A stretch of 14,532 bases of DNA, taken from CAZHGD01 sp964531735. GTDB taxonomy: Bacteria > Armatimonadota > UBA10988. Position 1 is the first letter of the stretch. The number at the start of each line of letters is the position of its first letter. The notes under the pieces are model-generated. The model had not been told where the DNA came from, ran no database searches, and saw nothing but the letters and a program-made list of their open reading frames with translations. The stretch lies in assembly GCA_964531735.1 (NCBI GenBank), contig CAZHGD010000191.1:1-14532 (forward strand), written 5' to 3'. Of this stretch, positions 1 through 6,753 are shown piece after piece. A program made the translations under genes and the position numbers.

Positions 1-174
1 ACCCCGCGAAGGCGCTCCTGGCCCTGGGTCTACGACGACTTTGACCTAGCCCTGCGGCGCGAACGGACGCCGCCGCGCCGCCGCTCGGGGCTCACCACCG
101 CTGCGCGCACTCCACCGGCAGGTCGGTCGACAGCCGGCCGAAACAGCCCTGGTTGCACTCGTTGCACTCGATGA
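1..174 (+). CDS. Possible 3' end of a gene entering the window
   Basis: Frame 1 is open from the first base to a TGA at 172-174 and reads WPWVYDDFDLALRRE near its start. Over bases 1-90 the third codon positions are nearly all G or C, as in the real genes of this window, which hints at genuine coding. From base 91 on this signal fades and the opposite strand carries the end of the flavin oxidoreductase gene, so the last 83 bases would be a convergent overlap. The two other plus frames stop at 44 and 49. No family is recognisable in so short a piece. It could equally be non-coding sequence. Confidence 0.22.
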   Translation, partial: TPRRRSWPWVYDDFDLALRRERTPPRRRSGLTTAARTPPAGRSTAGRNSPGCTRCTR

Positions 175-1030
175 TGTCCTCGAGGCGCCCGCTGCGGACC
201 TTGGCTGGCCAGAGCGGATCGCAGATCAGTCCGCGGCCGATGGCCACCAGGTCGCAGCGGTCCTCGGCGAGGGCTGCGAGGGCGCGATCCGGGTCGCCCA
301 GGCGTCCGACGCCGATGACCGGGGCCAGGCCCAGCGCCTTGAACGGCGCGGCCAAGTCGGCCGGGGCCTGGTCGCTGGACGGCGAGATGTCGAGCACGTC
401 GACGCCGGCGGCGACCAGTTGGCGCGCGAAGGCGAGGCTGTCCGCCAGCGTATAGCCGCCGTCCTGCACCGGCGTGTGCCGGTAGCACAGCAGGGGCCCG
501 GCGCCCAGCGACTCGCGGACCGCCTGGGCGATGGTCAGCCCGGTGTGGCTCGGCTCGCCGAACTCGTCGGTGCGGTGGTTGGTCAACCGCGAGAAGAACT
601 GGTTGAGCAGGAAGCCATGGGCGCCATGCACCTCGACGCCGTCGAAGCCGGCCGCGGCACAGACCCGCGCGGCCGCGGCGAACCGGTCGACGGCCTCACG
701 GCACTGCGCCAGGCTCAGCTCGGTGGGGTTCGAGCAGCCGGCGGGCGGCGACCAGAAGAGCTGGATGGCCGCCTTGGCGCCGTGGCGGTGGATGTCGGCC
801 ACCAGTGGCGCCAGCTTGGCCGCCGACAGCCCGGCGGTGAACTGGTGGAGGTGGGTCGCCTCGACAATCACCAGACCTGCGCCGCCGGCGGCATAGCCGC
901 CATACCAGGCGCGCGAGGCCCCCTCGGCCAGCTCGCGGTGCGAGACCATCGGCGGGAGCACGATGCGGTTGGGCAGTTCGTGGCCGCGGATGGTCAACGG
1001 CGCAAACAGCAACTCGAACGACGCCGCCAT
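92..1030 (-). CDS. Old yellow enzyme family FMN oxidoreductase with C-terminal 4Fe-4S motif
   Basis: A 312-residue TIM-barrel flavoprotein of the NADH:flavin oxidoreductase/2,4-dienoyl-CoA reductase group, which reduces activated C=C bonds with FMN in the cytoplasm. Family signatures seen: LFAPLTIRGHELPNRIVLPPM at 8-28 (FMN-binding first strand), the HGAH substrate pair at 135-138 within AGFDGVEVHGAHGFLLNQFF, the SRLTNHRTDEFG segment at 147-158, and the phosphate-binding VIGVGRLGD plus AIGRGLICDP at 238-272. Cysteines 289, 292, 296 and 308 form C-x2-C-x3-C-x11-C, the cluster-binding spacing of dienoyl-CoA reductase. The protein ends four residues after the last cysteine, so the flavodoxin-like and NAD(P)H domains of the ~670-residue relatives are absent. 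An AGGAG lies 7-8 nt before the ATG, fixing the start. It is divergent from the next gene. Family call is secure; the substrate cannot be told. Confidence 0.9.
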   Translation of the reverse strand: MAASFELLFAPLTIRGHELPNRIVLPPMVSHRELAEGASRAWYGGYAAGGAGLVIVEATHLHQFTAGLSAAKLAPLVADIHRHGAKAAIQLFWSPPAGCSNPTELSLAQCREAVDRFAAAARVCAAAGFDGVEVHGAHGFLLNQFFSRLTNHRTDEFGEPSHTGLTIAQAVRESLGAGPLLCYRHTPVQDGGYTLADSLAFARQLVAAGVDVLDISPSSDQAPADLAAPFKALGLAPVIGVGRLGDPDRALAALAEDRCDLVAIGRGLICDPLWPAKVRSGRLEDIIECNECNQGCFGRLSTDLPVECAQRW

Positions 1031-1077
1031 GGTGGTCTCCTGAGCTGCTGATTCCGGCTGCGCGGGCGAGTTCCTTT

Positions 1078-1093
1078 CGGCGCCGCGGCGCCG
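1078..1093. repeat. Perfect 16-bp palindrome in the divergent intergenic region
   Basis: CGGCGCCGCGGCGCCG is its own reverse complement and consists of CGGCGCCG twice. It sits between the start of the flavin oxidoreductase and the promoter-like -35 box at 1103, where an operator for a dimeric regulator could lie. In DNA this rich in G and C such palindromes also occur by chance. Confidence 0.35.
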
Positions 1094-1102
1094 GCAGCGG
1101 TC

Positions 1103-1131
1103 TTGCTTGCGCGGCCAGCATTTCGTACACT
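1103..1131 (+). promoter_or_regulatory. Sigma-70-like promoter candidate for the TPR/propeller gene
   Basis: TTGCTT at 1103-1108 and TACACT at 1126-1131 are separated by exactly 17 bp. They match the TTGACA/TATAAT consensus at three or four and four of six positions. A transcript starting near 1138 would reach the ribosome binding site (GGGAG, 1154-1158) and the ATG at 1169 after a short leader. Confidence 0.4.
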
Positions 1132-1168
1132 GGGGCTCCCGCCGCTGGGGGCAGGGAGCGAAACACCG

Positions 1169-2944
1169 ATGCGCGAACCACGGGTACTGGCACTGTGCCT
1201 ACTGCTCGGACTGGCGCCAACGGGTCTGCCAGCGGCCGCCCGTGCCGAGGCCGACGAGCACCTTCGGGCCGGTCTGGTGGCCCGGCAAGCCAGGCGCCTC
1301 AGCACGGCGCTCGATGAGCTGTTGCTCGCCGTCCGCATCGATCCGGGCTTGGCCGAGGCCCAGTGGGAGCTCGGCCGCACCGCGGCCGAGCTGCAGTTCC
1401 CGGCGGTGGCCATCCCGGCCTTTCAGGCCGTGCTTCGGCTGGCGCCGGACACGGTCCACTCGCGCGAGGCCACTGCGGCTATCGATCGCCTGGTGCGAGT
1501 TGGGCAGTTGTCCTGGGGCCGCCCGGTGGTGACCCCGCTGGAGGATGATGACGAGGCCGACCCCGGCAGTGGTGAGGTTCTGCGACCGGACCGCAAGGTG
1601 ACGGTCGCCGGTCGCCAGGTTCGTGTGCGGCGTGCGGGCGAGCCGGAGCGCGTGCTGCAACTGCCAGGCGAAGCCAAGGGCGGCCTCGTGTTCGCCTCGG
1701 GTGTGTGCGGGCTGGCTGTGATGGAGAGGGGCTTCGCGCTGTTCAATGTGCAGACCGGCGCCGTGCAGCCCGTGGCTCTTTCAGGCGCGGCGCTGTACCA
1801 CCCGGCCGGCAGTTGTTGCCCGCCATGGTACTACCAGACGGTCGTGGGCCAGCCCAGCACGGTGCTTGGGCTCAAGTGCAGCGACGGGTGGACCGTCGGC
1901 GCGGTTCGCGAAGCCGACCTTGCCTGGCAACCACTGCTCCGCGATTGGTCGCCGTCGGGGGTCGAGGTGTCTCCGGACGGCCGCTACCTGGCCATTCACC
2001 AGACGCAGCAGGACGCAGCCAAGTCGCACCAGGCCGCCTTGGTCGATGGCCGCGTAATAGACTTCGCGTCCTTGCCGGCCGGGCCCAAGTACAGTTGGCC
2101 GCGGTTCGTGGTTGACCTGGTATCTCCGGCGCCGCCCAGGCTGGTGCATTGCGGCGGCCCTACCACCTGGACAGCCGACGGTCGCCGGTTGCTGCTGTGG
2201 GGTAGCAGCGGCCTGTCCATCGCCAGGCCCGACGGCGGCGAGGCGCGCGCGCTCGTGCCTGAGCCCATCGACAGCCTGCGGGTCCTGACGGGTGCGCGAG
2301 TGGTGGCGGTAACCCGAACGGAGATCCTCCACTGCGACGCGTCGGCGGGGTCGGTGCTGCACCGCGTCAAGCTGCCCGCGGAGCTAGCCACCGAGGGCAT
2401 GATCGAGTGGCACGGTGGTTGGTTGAGCCGCTCGGTGCCCGTCGCCGGCGGCCCAGGCACTGGCCGGACGACCTACCGCGAGGAGCCGACTGTGGTCAAC
2501 CTGGCGACCGGCGCGACGCTGCGGCGAAGGCGCGTGAACCCCGTTGACGATGGCCTTCCCGTCGACTGGGACGTCCTCGGTCGGACCTACCTGACCGGCG
2601 AGGTGAACGGCACTGCGGTCTGGGTGCGCGCCGACCCGCCCGCAGTGCTCATGCCAGTTGCTGAAGCGGACCGACCGGTGGTCTCACCGGACGGCGCGCT
2701 CGTGGCCTTTGCCCTGGGCTCGCGCACCGAGAAGGGCTTCAAGGCCACCGGCCGAGTGGTGGTCATGAGCGCCGACGGCGCGGTGCGCCTGCCGCCCATC
2801 GACACGGGAGCGGTGGACGACCAGCAGGGCGTCCCGTTTGCCGTGGAGTGGACCAGCGACGCGAGGGCGGTGGTCACATTCAGCGACGACCCGCAGCACA
2901 AGGGCGGCGTGCTGCGCCATGCCTGGCCCATCGAACGGCGGTGA
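1169..2944 (+). CDS. Secreted TPR plus beta-propeller protein, function unknown
   Basis: A 591-residue protein with a signal peptide at 1-26 (MREPR, hydrophobic LALCLLLGLAPTGL core, cleavage probably after ARA). Residues 28-108 form TPR-like helical pairs (LRAGLVARQARRLSTALDELLLAVRIDP type, then PAFQAVLRLAP). The rest, from about 140, is beta-rich with TolB/PD40-like blade signatures: VSPDGRYLAIH, WTADGRRLLLWG, VVSPDGALVAFA and a final WTSDARAVVTFS. This is consistent with a six- or seven-bladed propeller acting in the periplasm or at the surface, probably in protein or glycan binding. I chose the ATG at 1169 over the upstream in-frame TTG at 1103 because GGGAG precedes it and it starts a clean signal peptide. 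The TTG also coincides with the -35 box. No catalytic motif is visible. Domain calls are by eye. Confidence 0.8.
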   Translation: MREPRVLALCLLLGLAPTGLPAAARAEADEHLRAGLVARQARRLSTALDELLLAVRIDPGLAEAQWELGRTAAELQFPAVAIPAFQAVLRLAPDTVHSREATAAIDRLVRVGQLSWGRPVVTPLEDDDEADPGSGEVLRPDRKVTVAGRQVRVRRAGEPERVLQLPGEAKGGLVFASGVCGLAVMERGFALFNVQTGAVQPVALSGAALYHPAGSCCPPWYYQTVVGQPSTVLGLKCSDGWTVGAVREADLAWQPLLRDWSPSGVEVSPDGRYLAIHQTQQDAAKSHQAALVDGRVIDFASLPAGPKYSWPRFVVDLVSPAPPRLVHCGGPTTWTADGRRLLLWGSSGLSIARPDGGEARALVPEPIDSLRVLTGARVVAVTRTEILHCDASAGSVLHRVKLPAELATEGMIEWHGGWLSRSVPVAGGPGTGRTTYREEPTVVNLATGATLRRRRVNPVDDGLPVDWDVLGRTYLTGEVNGTAVWVRADPPAVLMPVAEADRPVVSPDGALVAFALGSRTEKGFKATGRVVVMSADGAVRLPPIDTGAVDDQQGVPFAVEWTSDARAVVTFSDDPQHKGGVLRHAWPIERR

Positions 2945-2954
2945 TCCGCAGGTT

Positions 2955-2979
2955 CCGCGGCACCGATGGCGGTGCGCGG
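2955..2979 (+). terminator. GC-rich stem-loop after the TPR/propeller gene
   Basis: CCGC plus GCACC pair with GGTGC plus GCGG around a GATGGC loop, giving nine base pairs with one bulged G, 10 nt after the stop codon. No U-tract follows, so intrinsic termination is uncertain. It may instead protect the mRNA 3' end. Confidence 0.35.
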
Positions 2980-3114
2980 TCAGGCGGCGAGTGGTGTGGT
3001 GCGTGCGAAGCAGTTCCTCGCGGCGGTACCTCGACCGGGACAGTGGCGCCGCCGACCGGGGCACCGTGCGGCAGAGGGCCGGTATGGGCTGGCGAGTAAC
3101 AGGGGAGGAACCCG

Positions 3115-6100
3115 ATGGACAGACTGAGACGCGTCACGGGTGCTGGCCTGGCCGCACTGTGCTTGCTGTGGCCGGTGGCCGCCGGCGTGGCCGAGCCAAT
3201 CCACGAGGCCTGCGGCGCGGGCGATCTGGCGAGGGCCCGCGCGTTGCTGCTGGACAACCCACGCTTGCTGCTGGCCAAGGACGATCGCCTGGGTGCGACG
3301 CCGCTGCACTGGGCCGCCGCTGGTGGCCACGGCGCCCTGGTCAAGTACCTGGTTGGCCTGCGGGCGCCGCTGGAGACGCGCAACAAGGCTGGCTGGACAC
3401 CGTTGCACGAGGCGGCGCGCCGAGGCGACTCAGCCGTGGTGCAGACGCTGCTGGAGGCCGGCGCCGACGCCGTGGCGAGGTCGCCGCAGGGCGAGTCGCC
3501 ACGGCAGTTGGCCGAGGCCGCGCACAACCAGGCGGTGGCGCCGCTCACGGCGGCGGAGGAAGACCTCTTCGTCTGGGCGCAGGGGGCCACGACACCTGCC
3601 GGCGCGCTGTGGCTGGAGAGTCTGCGCCCGACGCAGGCTGGCGTCGGGTGGGGAGAGTCCCGGCGCACGGCGCCCACGCTGGGCCGCCGGCAGTTCACAC
3701 ATGGCCTGTTCGCGCACGCTGACAGCACCGTCGCCTGGTCGCTGCCGGCAGGTGCCAAACGCGTGGTGCTGGCGGTTGGCTTGGCCAACGACGGCGAAGT
3801 CCACCCGCAGGCCAGCGCGCGCTTCGCCATCGAGGTGGATGGCCAGGTGGTGGCCCGCACCGGCGTGTTGCGCGGCGGCGACCCGCCCCAGTTGCTGCAG
3901 GCCGACCTGCGGGGCAAACGGCAACTCGTCCTCCGCGCCGATGATGCCGGCGATGGCAACGCCTACGACTGGGCCACCTATGGCGGCGGGCTGCTGTTCG
4001 TCGGTCCGCAGGAGCCGGCCGCCTGGCTGCCGGCCGAGCCGCCGGAGGTCCGCGCCGACGCCGTGCGCGGGGCGCCCTCGACCTGGCGGGTGCTGTGGAT
4101 CATCCACCCCGCGACCAAGGCCCACCTGGCGTTTGACGACGGGCAGCGTGTGGACGTGGAGGCCACGCTGGGCGATGAGGACGTGGCCGGCATCCGCGCC
4201 GTACTACAACGCTGGCCGGCCAAGATCGCCGAGTGGTCAGCAGGCCGTCTGGCCATCGACAGTGAGGTGACCGTCTGGAACGAGCCGCTGGTCAACTGGT
4301 GCGTCTACAGCGGGAAGTCGCATACGGCGACGAACCGAGATCATGACCAACTCCTCACTCGCCGTCCGGATCTCAGGCCATACGACGTCGTGGGTCATAT
4401 CTGCTGTAGCGGAACGGCCGAGAACCCCGTTCCGTTGCCGGTCTGGGGCAGCGGTGGCCACGGCGACATCGACGTCTACACCCGCTGCGGTGAGCGCTGG
4501 AACTCGCACCACCTCGAGGTCCTGACCCACGAGTTCACCCACAACCTGGAGATCCAAGCCTCGCCCGTTGCTCTTTATGGTTTTGACGAGTTCCATGCCC
4601 AGCAGCACTACCTCGCCAAGTTCGACTGCGCGCTGTGGGCGCCCCGCGTGCTGGGTGGCTTGCCAATGCAGCGTGGCGGGTGGGAGTTCTGGGGCCTGAC
4701 GGCGTCGGTCATCGCCGCGGGTACGTGCAAGCAACAGCCGCCCGTCTTGCCGCCACAGCTTCGGGCGCCGCTGTCGGGGACCATCTGGGATCGGCCGCCA
4801 CGTCTGCAGTGGCGCGCCGTACCGGCTGACAGCTACCGCGTGAGGCTGTGGCAGAGCGGACGGGCCGAACCCGTCTGGGTCCACGAGACCACCGAGTTGC
4901 ACGCCGAGCCACCGGCTGAGCGGCTGCGGCCCGGAGAGCGCTATGTCTGGCAGGTGACGGCGCTGCGGTTGGGCCAGGCGTCGCCCCCGGGTGACGTGGC
5001 CTGGTTCGCCTGTGGGCCGGTGTCACCGCCGCGTGTGCTGGACATTCAGCTTCCGGCTGCGGCTCCGAGCGACGCGGCCAGCCTGCCGTTCACCGCCACG
5101 CTGGTCACCCCCAACGCCATCCGCGCCGCCTGGGCCGAGGTCGCCATGCCTGACCAACCGGGGCAACGCCTGGCGTTGGAGCCGGTGACGCCGTTGCTCC
5201 ACGAGACCCGGTGGACGACCGAACTGGTGCTGCCGCCGCGGCCGGCGGCCGCCGCGCGGACGGCTGAGGTCGTCTTCCACGCCGTCGACTGCACCGGCCG
5301 CGAGGCCCCGGAATGGCGTGGTTCGTTCACCGTGCCGCCCGGCTCCAGGCACGCCGGCGCGAGCGCCACCATCGAGCCGCAGCCGCTGCCGGCCCAGGCG
5401 CTCCCGGCCGCCGGTGGTGAGCTGCTCCTCAGCGCCAAAGTGCAGCCGCGGGACACCGGGCTGGTCTGGGTCACCGCCCGCGCGGCCGACGGCGAGGAAC
5501 GGCTGGCTCCGTTGCGCCGGCAGCCGTGGACCTGGATGCGCCCGGCCCGCCTCTGGCTGCCGCCGAACACCGGAGTTGCCGGCCGGCGCTGGCAACTGAC
5601 CTGGCACACCATGCAGCCTGACGGCTCCGTTCTCGACCGGCCGGGCGACAGCATCGAGGTCGCCTCGGCCACCGGTGGCTGGCTGGCCACGGTGTACCAT
5701 GGCCTGGCCTTCGCCGGTCCCTGCCAACGGTGGACCGTGACGAACCTGGAAGCAGCCGGCGCCGGACCGGATGGCGAAGGCCTGCCGCGCGCCCATGCGC
5801 TGGTGCTCGAGAGCGTCCTACGCCCGAAGGTCAGTGGCCAATACGTGATGCAGTTCGAGTCGCACGGCGTGGCCGAGCTGTGGCTGGCGGGCAGACGCAT
5901 CGCCTGGATGACCCGACCGCCCCGCGAATCCACGAAGACCACCGAAAGCCAGTGTGCCGTCGACCTCGAGGCGGGGCGCGACTACCCGGTCTGCGTGGTC
6001 CGCGCGCACGGCGGTCGCTTGCTGGCGAATTACTGGCCGCCCGACCCTCTCCCTCGCCTCGCCTGGCGCTGGCGCCGGGAGGGCGGCCAGTGGGAGCCGG

Positions 6101-6579
6101 TGCCCAGCGACGTGCTGACGCCACGCCCGGTGGCCGATCCGCCGCGTCCGCTCGCCGTCCACCTGCCCGCAGTCGGCAGCTCGGTTGCACTGGATGCCCT
6201 GGCCGAGGCACTGGGCGTGGACCGTTGCCGTGGCCGTGAGCAACTGGCGGGCCAGGTGGTCACGCAGGGCGTCAGCAGCGTTGGTGACCGGGTGTTGTCG
6301 GTCGACACCGGCGGCCGCGCGGCCCGCTTCGAGGCCACGGTGGGCCAGGACGGCCATGGCTACCTGGACTGGGCAGGTCTGGGCTCGGTCCGGTGCGAGG
6401 TCTGGGCCGACGGTCGGCGTGTGGCCGAATCACCCACCATGCAGACCGGCGACAAGCCATACCGGTTGGCCGCCGAGCTGAAGGGCGCCCGCTGGGTGGT
6501 CCTGGTGGCGGCTTCCACCGGGCTCAACTCGGTCTACGATCACGCGGTGTGGGCGGACGCCCGGTTCATCTGCCCGTAG
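3115..6579 (+). CDS. Secreted ankyrin-NPCBM-zincin-FN3/PA14-NPCBM multidomain protein
   Basis: An 1154-residue protein exported by a signal peptide (1-26, ending VAAGVA). Order of domains: ankyrin repeats at 28-135 (ATPLHWAAAGGHGALVKYLV, then WTPLHEAARRGDSAVVQTLL); an NPCBM domain at about 163-298 (GWGESRR, FTHGLFAHADSTVAWSL, AYDWATYGGGLLF); a zincin-like region at 320-540 with HEFTH at 472-476; an FN3-like domain at 547-632; two Ig-like stretches at 636-740 and 752-850; a PA14-like domain at 855-980; and a second NPCBM at about 1015-1154 (YDHAVWADARF). His472, Glu473 and His476 would bind zinc and catalyse; E492, H494 or H498 could supply the third ligand. NPCBM and PA14 imply carbohydrate binding, so a glycoprotein- or polysaccharide-directed peptidase outside the cell is plausible. 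GGGGAGG sits 6 nt before the ATG. I do not know a family with this exact order; the peptidase family is unassigned. Confidence 0.8.
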   Translation: MDRLRRVTGAGLAALCLLWPVAAGVAEPIHEACGAGDLARARALLLDNPRLLLAKDDRLGATPLHWAAAGGHGALVKYLVGLRAPLETRNKAGWTPLHEAARRGDSAVVQTLLEAGADAVARSPQGESPRQLAEAAHNQAVAPLTAAEEDLFVWAQGATTPAGALWLESLRPTQAGVGWGESRRTAPTLGRRQFTHGLFAHADSTVAWSLPAGAKRVVLAVGLANDGEVHPQASARFAIEVDGQVVARTGVLRGGDPPQLLQADLRGKRQLVLRADDAGDGNAYDWATYGGGLLFVGPQEPAAWLPAEPPEVRADAVRGAPSTWRVLWIIHPATKAHLAFDDGQRVDVEATLGDEDVAGIRAVLQRWPAKIAEWSAGRLAIDSEVTVWNEPLVNWCVYSGKSHTATNRDHDQLLTRRPDLRPYDVVGHICCSGTAENPVPLPVWGSGGHGDIDVYTRCGERWNSHHLEVLTHEFTHNLEIQASPVALYGFDEFHAQQHYLAKFDCALWAPRVLGGLPMQRGGWEFWGLTASVIAAGTCKQQPPVLPPQLRAPLSGTIWDRPPRLQWRAVPADSYRVRLWQSGRAEPVWVHETTELHAEPPAERLRPGERYVWQVTALRLGQASPPGDVAWFACGPVSPPRVLDIQLPAAAPSDAASLPFTATLVTPNAIRAAWAEVAMPDQPGQRLALEPVTPLLHETRWTTELVLPPRPAAAARTAEVVFHAVDCTGREAPEWRGSFTVPPGSRHAGASATIEPQPLPAQALPAAGGELLLSAKVQPRDTGLVWVTARAADGEERLAPLRRQPWTWMRPARLWLPPNTGVAGRRWQLTWHTMQPDGSVLDRPGDSIEVASATGGWLATVYHGLAFAGPCQRWTVTNLEAAGAGPDGEGLPRAHALVLESVLRPKVSGQYVMQFESHGVAELWLAGRRIAWMTRPPRESTKTTESQCAVDLEAGRDYPVCVVRAHGGRLLANYWPPDPLPRLAWRWRREGGQWEPVPSDVLTPRPVADPPRPLAVHLPAVGSSVALDALAEALGVDRCRGREQLAGQVVTQGVSSVGDRVLSVDTGGRAARFEATVGQDGHGYLDWAGLGSVRCEVWADGRRVAESPTMQTGDKPYRLAAELKGARWVVLVAASTGLNSVYDHAVWADARFICP

Positions 6580-6659
6580 CTGCCGAGCGGCTGGTTCAGC
6601 GGTGCTCGCCGCACCATCCGGCCGTCACCGTCGCTGTCTGTGGCTAGCCAGGAACCGGG

Positions 6660-6688
6660 TTGCTGGTTCGGGGTGGCTGGAGTACCAT
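6660..6688 (+). promoter_or_regulatory. Promoter-like pair upstream of the hydrolase cluster
   Basis: TTGCTG at 6660-6665 and TACCAT at 6683-6688 are spaced by 17 bp. The pair resembles the TTGCTT-17-TACACT pair at 1103-1131 in both boxes and spacing. It would drive the hydrolase/GNAT/DinB/GNAT cluster with a leader of about 60 nt. Each box matches consensus only in part. Confidence 0.3.
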
Positions 6689-6753
6689 CGCACGCCTCCG
6701 GCAGCGGGCGATGGCCTACCGGGCGCGTTCGCCGCGGTCACGGGAGATCGGGT

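Noticed and set aside
2880..3959. 359-codon open frame on the minus strand
   Set aside because: Antisense to the ankyrin and NPCBM region, rich in Ser/Pro/Ala/Arg and without recognisable domains.
6640..6753. Upstream GTG start for the hydrolase gene
   Set aside because: It would bury the signal peptide 38 residues inside the protein and would include the promoter-like pair. The ATG at 6754 has a GGGAG at proper distance.
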